Shown here piece after piece: positions 18,775 to 27,307 of a stretch of 64,000 bases of DNA. The DNA lies in assembly GCA_965223355.1 (NCBI GenBank), contig CBDCWE010000003.1, positions 4,092,001 to 4,156,000 of the forward strand, written 5' to 3'. Below the pieces are notes generated by a model. That model was not told the DNA's origin. It made no database searches and was given only the letters and a program-made list of their open reading frames with translations. A program made the position numbers and the translations under genes. The DNA is from Tectiglobus sp965223355 (GTDB lineage: Bacteria > Pseudomonadota > Alphaproteobacteria > Rhizobiales > Hyphomicrobiaceae). The stretch's first letter is position 1, and each line of letters begins with the position of its first letter.

Positions 18775-19650
18775 CTATGCAAGCGCCATTTGCACCGATA
18801 ACTCCGTGTGAAGCGCGCGCAGCGGTGCAACCGCCTCGCCGTACTTTTCCTCGATGGAGAGCGGTTCGCCAAGGTAGTCGAACGCGTCTGCGACGTCCGC
18901 CAAGGCGGGAATTTCGGCTGTCAGAACCGGATGATCATTGGCGATCGTGTCGATGTAGATGCGATCGCGGCCACCGGCACGCACGTAATTGGCAAGGCCA
19001 ACGTAGCGCCGCTCGGTCGGCGCCATGGCAACAACGTCGTCGAACTTCTTGCCCTCGATGATTTGCGCGATGCGATCGACGGCAAATTGCGACACGGCGT
19101 CGGGTCGAAACGGGACGACGACCCGGTTGGCGAGCTTGAGGGCGGCGGCGGTCGCATTCGAAAGGCCCGGCGCACAGTCCATGATCACGATGTCGGCGAG
19201 CGGGGCGGCAAAGCTGAAAGCCGCCCGAAAGTGTTCGGCGCATTTGGCCTTGGCCTGACGGAACGGCGTCTGGTTCTTGGAGTAATAGGTGATCAGCTCA
19301 TCCTGCATGTCCTCGAAGTCGAGCGAGCCCGGCAGCAGGGCAAGGTCGGGCATCTGGCCCGGCGCCGCTTCGATGTCGCCGACACCGTCGACGATGTATT
19401 CCCTGATCTTGGTTTGTTCGATCGAGTACAGGCGGTCTTCGATGTAGGCGGCAACATTTTGCGATTGGCGCTGGGTTGCGATCCAGCGGTCGCCGCCGAG
19501 GACGATGAGCGACGAGTTGGATTGCGCGTCGAGGTCGACGAGCAGGACCTTCTTGTTAGACCACAGCGCGAACGCATAGGCCAGCATCACCGAAACTGTT
19601 GATTTTCCGACGCCGCCCTTGCGGTTCGCGACTGCGAGAAAGTAGGCCAT
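18775..19650 (-). CDS. Orphan ParA/MinD-family ATPase
   Basis: P-loop ATPase of the ParA/MinD class, which positions DNA or protein cargo. The deviant Walker A KGGVGKST is at residues 11-18 with signature lysines 11 and 16; the switch region reads LLVDLDAQSN near 38-47, and Walker B is DIVIMDCAPGL. Length 291 residues from the ATG at 19650; an ATG two codons upstream is equally possible. It has no N-terminal HTH. The adjacent downstream gene is a small hypothetical instead of parB, and no ParB is in the window, so this is not the chromosomal parAB locus. Its cargo is unknown. Confidence 0.85.
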   Translation of the reverse strand: MAYFLAVANRKGGVGKSTVSVMLAYAFALWSNKKVLLVDLDAQSNSSLIVLGGDRWIATQRQSQNVAAYIEDRLYSIEQTKIREYIVDGVGDIEAAPGQMPDLALLPGSLDFEDMQDELITYYSKNQTPFRQAKAKCAEHFRAAFSFAAPLADIVIMDCAPGLSNATAAALKLANRVVVPFRPDAVSQFAVDRIAQIIEGKKFDDVVAMAPTERRYVGLANYVRAGGRDRIYIDTIANDHPVLTAEIPALADVADAFDYLGEPLSIEEKYGEAVAPLRALHTELSVQMALA

Positions 19651-20033
19651 CACCATTCCCGAATTTGGTTCTGTGTTGTTCGCGCCAATGGTCGTTCACG
19701 CCGTTGCGTGGCGGCACGTTGTCATAATGCCAGCGACATGTGCAGATTCCACGACGACAAACAATGGCTTGCGCGCTCGGACGTCGGCTTGCGAGCCGCA
19801 ATTGATCCGCCCTGAAGCCTGCCGGGGGACAAGCTGCTGCCGAGTGATCAACAGGGTGAGGGATCGGTGGAGAGGCTGTTCATTTCGATACTAAACCTGC
19901 GACAATGTTTGTTTTGCAACATATGCTCACACAGTTTGACGAAGCGATCGGACTCATATCCGAATCGCACACTTTGCTGAATTGAACACAACGGTTAAAG
20001 CATAACGGTTAGAGCATCAGGTTGGTTTTTGCC

Positions 20034-20052
20034 GCCATCATGCCGTGATGGC
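20034..20052. promoter_or_regulatory. Hairpin in the glmM leader
   Basis: Perfect 7-bp inverted repeat GCCATCA..TGATGGC with a 5-nt loop, 38 bp before the glmM start. It could be a 5'-UTR structure; there is no T run to make it a terminator. The rest of the 439-bp divergent gap (19651-20089) shows no gene and presumably holds both promoters. Confidence 0.35.
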
Positions 20053-20089
20053 CGGCCATTGGCTTGATGGGGTGTGAACGGGAAAGAAT

Positions 20090-21445
20090 ATGGCGCGCAA
20101 ATACTTTGGAACCGATGGAATTCGCGGGCCGGCCAACCGCTATCCGATGACCTCGGAAATGGCTCTCAAGGTCGGCATGGCTGCCGGGCGCGTGTTTTCG
20201 AACGGCGGAACGCACCGCCACCGGGTTGTGATCGGCAAGGATACCCGGTTGTCGGGTTACATGATCGAATCGGCGCTGATGTCCGGCTTTACCGCTGTCG
20301 GCTGCGATGTGTTCCTGCTCGGGCCGATGCCGACACCGGCGGTGGCGATGCTGACCCGGTCGTTGCGCGCCGACCTCGGCGTGATGATTTCGGCATCCCA
20401 CAATCCGTTCCAGGACAACGGCGTCAAGTTGTTTGATGCCGATGGCTATAAGCTATCAGATGAAACCGAGCTTGAAATCGAGCGGTTGATCGACGGCAAA
20501 TCGCAGGACCTGCTCACCGAGCCGGAACAGATCGGCCGTGCCAAGCGCGTTGAAAGTGCGCAGGAGCGTTACATCGAGTTCGCCAAGCGGACGCTGCCGC
20601 GCAATTTGCGCCTCGATGGATTGCGCATCGTGATCGACTGTGCAAACGGCGCCGGTTACAGCGTCGCGCCCGATGCACTTTGGGAACTGGGCGCCGAAGT
20701 TGTCAGGATTGGCGTCGAACCGGATGGGCGCAACATCAACCTGAACTGCGGCTCGACCAATCCGATGCTGTTGATCCAGAAGGTCAACGAGGTCCGGGCC
20801 GACATCGGCATTGCGCTCGATGGCGACGCCGACAGGGTTGTCATCGTCGATGAACACGGCGAAATCGTCGATGGCGATCAGCTGATGGCCGTCATTGGTG
20901 AGAGCTGGCATCGGCGCGGTCGTCTCGCCGCTGGCGGCATTGTCGCCACGGTCATGTCCAATCTCGGTCTGGAACGCTATTTGCGCGACATCGGTCTAGC
21001 GGTTGCACGCACGCCCGTCGGTGACCGCTACGTGGTCGAGCATATGCGCAAGCATGGGTTTAATGTCGGCGGCGAGCAGTCCGGCCACATCGTATTGTCG
21101 GATTTCACGACAACCGGTGATGGTCTGGTCTCGGCACTGCAGGTGCTGGCGGTGGTTGTCTCCACCGGCAAGCCGGTGAGCGAGGTTTGCCGCCGCTTCG
21201 AACCGCTGCCGCAGGTGCTGCAGAACGTACGCTACACGTCCGGCAAGCCGCTTGATGCCGGCAATGTCAAGAAGGCCATCGATGCCGGCAAGAAGAGGCT
21301 CGGAGACGGTGGCCGCCTGGTCATCCGCCCGTCGGGCACCGAGCCGGTCATTCGGGTGATGGGCGAGGGCGACGATGAGACCCTGGTCACGGCGGTCGTC
21401 AACGACATTGTCGATGCCGTGCGCCACGCCGCCGGCCCGGCTTGA
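20090..21445 (+). CDS. glmM: Phosphoglucosamine mutase
   Basis: Converts glucosamine-6-phosphate to glucosamine-1-phosphate for UDP-GlcNAc, the precursor of peptidoglycan and lipopolysaccharide. The 451 residues include N-terminal KYFGTDGIRG, the active-site ISASHNP with phosphorylated Ser103, the Mg-binding DGDADR loop near 244-249, GGEQSGH and the C-terminal phosphate-binding RPSGTEPVIRVM. The ATG at 20090 follows a purine-rich GGGAAAGA. It completes the ftsH-folP-glmM set, which here is split by the R3 array and two minus-strand genes. Confidence 0.97.
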   Translation: MARKYFGTDGIRGPANRYPMTSEMALKVGMAAGRVFSNGGTHRHRVVIGKDTRLSGYMIESALMSGFTAVGCDVFLLGPMPTPAVAMLTRSLRADLGVMISASHNPFQDNGVKLFDADGYKLSDETELEIERLIDGKSQDLLTEPEQIGRAKRVESAQERYIEFAKRTLPRNLRLDGLRIVIDCANGAGYSVAPDALWELGAEVVRIGVEPDGRNINLNCGSTNPMLLIQKVNEVRADIGIALDGDADRVVIVDEHGEIVDGDQLMAVIGESWHRRGRLAAGGIVATVMSNLGLERYLRDIGLAVARTPVGDRYVVEHMRKHGFNVGGEQSGHIVLSDFTTTGDGLVSALQVLAVVVSTGKPVSEVCRRFEPLPQVLQNVRYTSGKPLDAGNVKKAIDAGKKRLGDGGRLVIRPSGTEPVIRVMGEGDDETLVTAVVNDIVDAVRHAAGPA

Positions 21446-21499
21446 GGCCGAACCCGGACGACCCCGTTGTCCGGCGATGACCGCAAGCGCCGTGTCGCC

Positions 21500-21638
21500 C
21501 TAGATCATCGTGCTTTAAGTTGGAACCGCTATTGCGGTTCCAACTTAAAGCACAAAGATGATCGCCACTTTAGAGGCGAGCAACTTTCTGCCTTTATTCG
21601 GGATCGTTCCGATTCCGAATAAAGGCAGGTTGCTCTAG
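21500..21638. repeat. R1 double-hairpin element, copy b
   Basis: Full-length copy in the same orientation as 11463. Its right-hand CTAG (21635-21638) is the insertion point of IS copy 1. Lies 55 bp after the glmM stop. Confidence 0.85.
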
Positions 21639-22479
21639 GGCCTGTTGAGTATCAGCGATTCACGAATCAGTTGTTTTCTGATTCAAGCTTCCTTTTGGAG
21701 GGAGGCTTGAATGGCTGCACGGCGTGTGATCACTGACGGTATGTGGAAGAAGATGGCGCCGCACTGCCTCGGCAAGCCAACCGACCCCGGCCGCACGGGC
21801 AGCGACAACCGCACGTTCATGGAAGCCGTCCTGTGGATCGTGCGGACCGGCAGTCCGTGGCGCGACCTACCGGAAGAGTTCGGCAAATGGAACAGCGTCT
21901 ACAAGCGCTTTCGAGAGTGGGTGAAGCTCGGTGTTTTTGAACGCGTTTTCGGTGCTTTATCCGGCGATCCTGATATCGAATATGCGATGGTCGACGGAAC
22001 AATCGTCAAGGTCCACCGCCACGGACAGGGCGCAAAAGGGGGACCGGGAGCCAGGCTATCGGCAAGTCGAGAGGCGGGCTGACGACCAAAATCCTGGCGC
22101 TCACGGACGCGCTCGGCAATCTCGTGCGGTTCGAACTTCTGCCCGGCCATCGCCACGACACGGTTGGCGTTGCGCCGCTCATTGAGGATGTCGCGTTCGA
22201 TGCCTTGCTCGGCGATAAGGCGTTCGATGTGAACTGGATCATCGAAGAGCTGAACGAACGCGGCGCCAAGGCCGTCATTTCGCAAATGCCGCATCGCGTT
22301 GCGCCGCTGGAGATTGACGCCGAAATCTATAAGTGGCGTCATCTCATCGAGAATTTCTTCTGCAAACTCAAAGAGTTCAAGCGCATCGCTATGCGCAGCG
22401 ACAAAACTGACGCCAGCTTCAGCGCGATGATCTACGCCGCGGCGGCAATCATCAATGGCGCCTGATACTCAACAGGCCC
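21638..22479 (+). mobile_element. IS5-family (IS427-like) insertion sequence, copy 1
   Basis: 842-bp element with matching ends, GGGCCTGTTGAGTATCAG at the left and its reverse complement at the right, flanked by a TA duplication (21636-21637 and 22480-22481). It encodes one transposase split over two frames. Two further copies of the same length lie at 46143-46984 and 50100-50941. Confidence 0.95.
21711..22465 (+). CDS. IS5-family transposase, two frames joined by probable -1 frameshift (copy 1)
   Basis: The first frame (21711-22082) carries the N-terminal domain and the first catalytic Asp in AMVDGT. The second frame runs to 22465 and holds LLGDKAFD (second Asp) and RHLIENFFCKLK (Glu), completing the DDE triad. 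The frames join by -1 slippage at the AAAAGGGGGA run near 22034-22043, after which the protein reads GTGSQAIGKSRGG, the normal family sequence. All three copies share the run, so this is programmed frameshifting, not decay. No other defect is visible. Confidence 0.9.
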
Positions 22480-22725
22480 TAGCCGGCTCGAAACCGCTCT
22501 ACCGGTTCAATCCGAGTCAATCCCCATCAATCCCGATCAATTCTGCCACTGGCGCGGTTGCCGGCGGTCGGCGTCCGAACGCCGGGCCAGGACAGCCCGC
22601 GCCATGTTGAGACACCGCTTAAGCCTCCCTTAAGGGTTTCAATCGATAGTGCCGTTCCGGGACATATTTTGGGTCGAACGGCGAATTGACGCCCCGCATT
22701 CGTCAGCGGCAGGAAGGGAATTGAG

Positions 22726-23490
22726 ATGATCTCCATTCGTGCATCTGTGCTTGGCGGTGCTGCGGTGCTGCTTGTCAGCTTGGGTTCGGCGCAGGCCGCC
22801 GACTTGTTTCACGGCAACGGCAGTATCAAGGATGGCGGATATAGCGCTGGCGTTGCCCCGCCGCCGAGTTGGTATCTGCGCATCGATGGCAGCTATGCTG
22901 TGCACGATAACCCGGTCTTGGTCGAGGGCGGCCGCTTCGATCTCACTCAGCGCGGGTTTGATTCGACCTGGTCGTTCGGTGGCGGATTGGGCTATTATTT
23001 CTCCAGTGCCGTTCGCGGTGATCTGACCTATGACCATCGCTTTGCCACAAACATGCGCGGCACACGCGATGTCAGTGCCGTGGGCGGCGGCCAGCGCGAG
23101 TTCAGTGTGAAAAGCCACCTGCTGCTTGCCAACCTGTACTACGATTTCAACCGCGATGGTCGCTTTAACCCCTACCTCGGCGTCGGTCTCGGCGGCGTCC
23201 ACCACAAAACCTCGCCATACACCGTTGCGACAACCTGTGGGTGCACGGAAACGATCGCATCCGGCAGTTCGTGGGATGTTGCCGGCGCCCTGACGGCCGG
23301 CCTGCAAATGAAACTGACCCGCAGGGCAAGCCTCGATTTCGGCTATCGGTTCCTCTACATGGGCCGCGTCAAAACCGGCTCGGTTGAATCCGACGCCGGC
23401 GGTCCCGTCGGCACAATCGCGCGTGACATTGTCTCCGAAGATCTCCGCGCCCACGAGTTCCGCTTCGGGCTGCGCTACAACATCCGCTAG
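22726..23490 (+). CDS. Outer-membrane beta-barrel protein (Omp25/porin-like)
   Basis: A 254-residue exported protein. Signal peptide about 1-24 (LGGAAVLLVSLGSAQAA). The mature part alternates polar and aromatic residues in strands typical of an eight-stranded barrel, with GGGLGYYFSSAVRGDLTYDHRF, NLYYDFN, PYLGVGLGGVHH, SLDFGYRFLYMG and a final FRFGLRYNIR strand. Resembles the Omp25/Omp31 group of Hyphomicrobiales; the exact function is unknown. Two cysteines (TTCGC) in a predicted external loop could pair. The start follows GGAAGGGAATTGAG. The stop TAG is the CTAG of the following R1 element. Confidence 0.85.
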   Translation: MISIRASVLGGAAVLLVSLGSAQAADLFHGNGSIKDGGYSAGVAPPPSWYLRIDGSYAVHDNPVLVEGGRFDLTQRGFDSTWSFGGGLGYYFSSAVRGDLTYDHRFATNMRGTRDVSAVGGGQREFSVKSHLLLANLYYDFNRDGRFNPYLGVGLGGVHHKTSPYTVATTCGCTETIASGSSWDVAGALTAGLQMKLTRRASLDFGYRFLYMGRVKTGSVESDAGGPVGTIARDIVSEDLRAHEFRFGLRYNIR

Positions 23491-23625
23491 AGCAGCCTGC
23501 CTTTATTCGGAATCGGAACGATCCCGAATAAAGGCAGAAAGTTGCTCGCCTCTAAAGTGGCGATCATCTTTGTGCTTTAAGTTGGAACCGCAATAGCGGT
23601 TCCAACTTAAAGCACGATGATCTAG
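23487..23625. repeat. R1 double-hairpin element, copy c (inverted)
   Basis: Full copy in reverse orientation. Its first CTAG (23487-23490) supplies the TAG stop of the barrel-protein gene; the far end is CTAG at 23622-23625. Confidence 0.85.
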
Positions 23626-23631
23626 GAACCC

Positions 23632-23703
23632 CCTGATCAAGTCACGGGCTTTTGCAAAGGGTCCAGCCCTTTGCAGACCCGTGACGTGGTCAAAGGTTCC
23701 TCA
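23632..23703. repeat. R2-type repeat fragment, copy c
   Basis: Paired CACGGG..CCCGTG and TTTGCAAAGGG..CCCTTTGCA stems, matching the outer part of other R2 copies. Lies in the convergent gap between the barrel gene and the ThDP-enzyme gene. Confidence 0.55.
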
Positions 23704-23772
23704 ATTCGAACCATTCCGCGCGCCGGCCCGGCGATGTGCCGGCGATGTGATTGTGTCTCGGGCGGAAATGAT

Positions 23773-25428
23773 TTAGCCGCTTGCAAGATCGGGCGCGGCT
23801 TGGCCGTCGAACATGATGTTGACGCAGGCCGGCTTGGCGCTGGCGAGGGCGCGCGCAATCGCCGGCAGGATCTCTGTTGATACCGTCACCAGTTCGCCGT
23901 GCCCGCCAAGGTCGGCCATGACTTGATCGTAGCGGGCCGGAGTCAATTGGCACGCAAAGGCGCGTTGGCTGCCGTAGTCGCGAACCTGAATCTGATGCTC
24001 GGCATTCCATCTCGCATCGTTGCCGATCACGACCACGATCGGGATGTTCTCGCGCACCGCCGTCTCGAACTCGGCGAGGTAGAAGCCGGCGGTCCCATCG
24101 CCCATCACGGCCAGCGCCGGCTGGTCCGGGCGTACGACCTTGGCGGCGATGGCATAGGGCGTGCCGGCGCCGATCGCACCGGACGGGCCATTGATCAACG
24201 CGGTTTCGACATCGCCGGTCGCCTGGCACCACTGACCGATCTCACCACCATCAATAATGAGCGATGCATCGGGATGGTGGTTGGCGAACGACCGGATCGC
24301 CTTTGCGATATCCAGCGACTTGATCTGTCCGGAGCCGGCAACGTCGCCATCCCACGCGGCCGGGCGGTAGGCGATGGCGGATTTCACCGTGCTGTGCCAG
24401 GCGGTTGCGGTCGCGGTTGCGCGCGCGGTCGCCGCCGAACCTTGCGCGCGTTGCAGCAGGCCTTGCACCGCGGCGCCCGGATGGCACGTGATTTGGGTCA
24501 GTTGGCGGTTGGGATGGGCCCGGCGGTCACGCGCCAGCACGCCGGCTTCGGCGTCGAGCTGGATGATCCGGCAGTCGCCATTGAGGACCGCTACATCGCC
24601 AAAGCCGATCATGAAGTTCAGAGGTTTGCCGAGGGTCACGACCAGATCGGCCTGCCCGACCACGTCGGCGAACGCGCCCAGTCGCGGCGCCCTTAGTCCG
24701 CGCGGGCTCTCGAATGCCACGACCGGCACGTTGAGGCGCTCGGACAAGCTGCAAAGCAGCGGCTTCCAGCGCGCGCGGCAAAACTGCGGGCCGGCAACTA
24801 TGATCGGGCGAGCGGCGGTGGTGATCCGTCGGTAGATGTCATCGAGTTCGGCGCCGTCGGCCGCGCGGTCTGCAGCCGGGACCGCAACCGAGGCTGCAGC
24901 GGGATCAGCAACCGCGGTCCGGCGTAGGACATCGTCCGGCAAGGCCAAGTGCACCGGGCCGGGGCGGCCGCTGGCCGCAATCGCCATGGCCCGCGCAACA
25001 TCCTCGCCAAGCCCGGCCGCGTGCGTGCAGCGAAACGTCGCCTTGGCCAGGGGTGCGGCGGCAGCACATTGGTCAAGTTCCTGGAAGGCGCCGCGGGCAT
25101 CCCTTGCAGTTGGAGAATCGCCGCTGAGAACGACGATTGGCGTTTCGGACTCGCGCGCCGAATAGATCGCCGAAAGACCGTTTGCAAAGCCCGGGCCCGC
25201 CGTCAGCAGCGCGACCCCGACCTGACCTGTCGCCTGCGCCGCAGCCTCGGCCATATAGACGGCGGCACCTTCGTGTCGCGTGTGGATGATGCGCAGGTCG
25301 GTTTCGAACAGCGCATCGTAGACCGGCATGATTTGATTGCCCGACAACGAGAACACGGTGGACACACCGTGCACAGCAAGCGCCGATGCAATGAGATCGG
25401 CGCCGCGCGTTTGGGATGGTGGGGTCAA
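23773..25428 (-). CDS. Thiamine diphosphate-dependent enzyme, acetolactate synthase-like
   Basis: A 551-residue ThDP enzyme with three domains: N-terminal PYR domain (catalytic Glu in RHEGAAVYMAEA near 53), a central nucleotide-fold domain, and a C-terminal PP domain with the GDG...N cofactor motif (GDGTAGFYLAEFETAVREN, then GNDARWN). Substrate is undefined: acetolactate synthase large subunit, benzoylformate decarboxylase and similar enzymes share this layout. There is no adjacent small regulatory subunit (ilvH), which argues against the main acetolactate synthase. Between domains two and three is a low-complexity ATARATATATA run. A small basic reading frame lies just upstream on the same strand. 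Confidence 0.82.
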   Translation of the reverse strand: MTPPSQTRGADLIASALAVHGVSTVFSLSGNQIMPVYDALFETDLRIIHTRHEGAAVYMAEAAAQATGQVGVALLTAGPGFANGLSAIYSARESETPIVVLSGDSPTARDARGAFQELDQCAAAAPLAKATFRCTHAAGLGEDVARAMAIAASGRPGPVHLALPDDVLRRTAVADPAAASVAVPAADRAADGAELDDIYRRITTAARPIIVAGPQFCRARWKPLLCSLSERLNVPVVAFESPRGLRAPRLGAFADVVGQADLVVTLGKPLNFMIGFGDVAVLNGDCRIIQLDAEAGVLARDRRAHPNRQLTQITCHPGAAVQGLLQRAQGSAATARATATATAWHSTVKSAIAYRPAAWDGDVAGSGQIKSLDIAKAIRSFANHHPDASLIIDGGEIGQWCQATGDVETALINGPSGAIGAGTPYAIAAKVVRPDQPALAVMGDGTAGFYLAEFETAVRENIPIVVVIGNDARWNAEHQIQVRDYGSQRAFACQLTPARYDQVMADLGGHGELVTVSTEILPAIARALASAKPACVNIMFDGQAAPDLASG

Positions 25429-25577
25429 AATACTATCTCCGCCTGCGATGGATGTTGGTGCGCGACGGCGACCCTAACCGTGTGCGCGATCGCAGAACAG
25501 TGCCGTAAACGCTGCCAAGCTGACGCAGGCCAAAACAGTCCGCCGGCGCCAGTCTTGAAAGATCAATCCGTTGCTGC

Positions 25578-25781
25578 TCAGTGATGGGGCGTCTCAACTC
25601 GCGTTACTGTGCCGCTGGCTTGGACGAGTTGCCGTGCTGCCTCAAAAAGTCGATCACGATTGCGCATATTTGAGCGCTCGCGTTGGCGGCGTATTCTCTG
25701 CATCAATCGTTCCATCCGGCGTTCGCGTACGCGTGCAACCAAGAGCCGCAAACTGTTCAATCGTTCGGCTTCGATCCGCAT
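25578..25781 (-). CDS. Possible small basic helical protein
   Basis: A 67-residue frame with no family I recognise. It is rich in Arg and Glu with long predicted helix (RIEAERLNSLRLLVARVRERR). AAGGAA lies 10 nt before the ATG at 25781, and the gene is 149 bp upstream of the ThDP-enzyme gene on the same strand. An ATG at 25820 gives a longer version. A competing plus-strand frame of 95 codons exists but is Ser/Arg-rich and has no ribosome-binding site. Reality is uncertain. Confidence 0.35.
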   Translation of the reverse strand: MRIEAERLNSLRLLVARVRERRMERLMQRIRRQRERSNMRNRDRLFEAARQLVQASGTVTRVETPHH

Positions 25782-25964
25782 ATCATCAAATTCCTTTGGT
25801 AACTTGCAATACGCCTGCATTGGAAATCTGATTCAATACGTTCATGCAACTTCAATTGCATGTTTGCCAAACGCAAACGTGTGGGCGTGTCCCTGATGAT
25901 CTCGGTTTGGTCAAAAGTTGCGACCGAGTGGTCCAAGATGCGCGGTTGACGCCGGCGCCAGAGT

Positions 25965-26027
25965 TGGTCATACGGAACCTGGGACACCCTTCCCCAACGA
26001 AGGGCAGCTATCTGGAAGGATAGGTTC
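25965..26027 (+). ncRNA. Candidate serC RNA motif (cis-regulatory leader)
   Basis: Immediately before the serC start are two hairpins: CCCTTC..GAAGGG (25987-26004, 6 perfect pairs) and CTATC..GATAG (26008-26023), whose loop holds the ribosome-binding GGAAGGA (26014-26020). This fits the serC motif reported for alphaproteobacterial serC leaders, which ends near the start codon. The match to its consensus is from memory and unchecked. Confidence 0.55.
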
Positions 26028-27203
26028 ATGACCGACCTGACAAGACCGGCCGCGCGGCCGGCAAATCCGCGCTTCTCGTCCGGCCCCTGCGCCAAGCGCC
26101 CCGGTTGGACGCTTAAAGCTCTCGAAAACGCTTATCTTGGACGCTCTCACCGCTCGCGTGAGGGCAAAGCCCGCCTGAAGCTTGCCGTTGACAAAACCCG
26201 CCGGCTGCTCGGCCTGCCCGACGATTACGTCAGCGGGATCGTTCCGGCATCCGACACCGGCGCCTTTGAAATGGCGATGTGGAACTTGCTCGGCGCCCGC
26301 GGTGTCGACATGCTGGCCTGGGAAAGCTTCGGGGCCGGCTGGGTCAACGATGCGGTAAAGCAACTCGCTCTCGACAATTGCCGGGTGATCGAAGCGCCAT
26401 ACGGTGCCTTGCCTGATCTGCAGACCGTCGACTTTTCCAAGGACGTTGTGTTTACCGCCAACGGTACGACATCCGGCGTCAGAGTTCCCAGTTTCGACTG
26501 GATCCCGGACGATCGCGCCGGCTTGACGCTGGTCGATGCAACGTCGACAGCTTTCGCTCAACGGCTCGATTGGGCAAAGATCGACGTGCTGACGTTCTCC
26601 TGGCAAAAGGTCCTCGGCGGTGAGGCGGCCCACGGCATGCTGGTGCTGTCGCCGCGCGCAATCGCACGGCTTGAAACGTATCAACCGCCGCGCCCGCTGC
26701 CCAAGATCTTCCGTTTGACGAAGTCCGGCAAGCTCATCGAAGGCGTTTTCGTTGGCGAGACGATCAACACGCCGTCGATGCTGTGCGTCGAAGACTACCT
26801 CGACACTCTGGCCTGGGCCGAGACCATCGGTGGTGCGCCGGCGCTGATGGCGCGCGCCGACCGCAATGCGCAGGTGCTGTTCGAGTGGATCGACAGGACC
26901 GATTGGATCGCCAACTTGGCGCAAGATCGTGCGACCTGGTCAAACACGTCGATCTGCCTGAAGATCGTCGACCCGGAGATTGCGGCGATGGGTGAGGCAG
27001 ACCAAGCCGCCTTCGCCAAGTCGCTCGCAACGCTGTTGGAACACGAGGGCGTCGCATTCGACATTGGTGCGCATCGTGATGCGCCGCCCGGCCTCCGGAT
27101 TTGGACCGGGTCCACCGTCGAGACCGCCGACGTCGAAGCTCTCGTACCGTGGCTCGACTGGGCGTTTGCAACGGCAAAAGCCGGCCGCGCCAAAGCCGCC
27201 TGA
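26028..27203 (+). CDS. serC: Phosphoserine aminotransferase
   Basis: PLP enzyme that makes phosphoserine from phosphohydroxypyruvate and, in vitamin B6 synthesis, 4-phosphohydroxythreonine. The 391 residues start with PRFSSGPCAKRPGW; the PLP lysine is Lys194 in FSWQKVLGGEAAHGM. This is the alphaproteobacterial long form. GGAAGGA lies 7 nt before the ATG inside a leader hairpin. serA follows after 104 bp on the same strand, giving a serine operon with the order of the second and first pathway steps; pdxJ for the B6 branch is at 54393. Confidence 0.97.
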   Translation: MTDLTRPAARPANPRFSSGPCAKRPGWTLKALENAYLGRSHRSREGKARLKLAVDKTRRLLGLPDDYVSGIVPASDTGAFEMAMWNLLGARGVDMLAWESFGAGWVNDAVKQLALDNCRVIEAPYGALPDLQTVDFSKDVVFTANGTTSGVRVPSFDWIPDDRAGLTLVDATSTAFAQRLDWAKIDVLTFSWQKVLGGEAAHGMLVLSPRAIARLETYQPPRPLPKIFRLTKSGKLIEGVFVGETINTPSMLCVEDYLDTLAWAETIGGAPALMARADRNAQVLFEWIDRTDWIANLAQDRATWSNTSICLKIVDPEIAAMGEADQAAFAKSLATLLEHEGVAFDIGAHRDAPPGLRIWTGSTVETADVEALVPWLDWAFATAKAGRAKAA

Positions 27204-27307
27204 GAGGCGCGCTCGCGCGCCGGGCACCCGGAGCAACCGGCGTTGCCGGCGATGCAACGCCGCTCATTCATCGAACCAAGCACACAATCAACAGTGGAGA
27301 TGCAATC

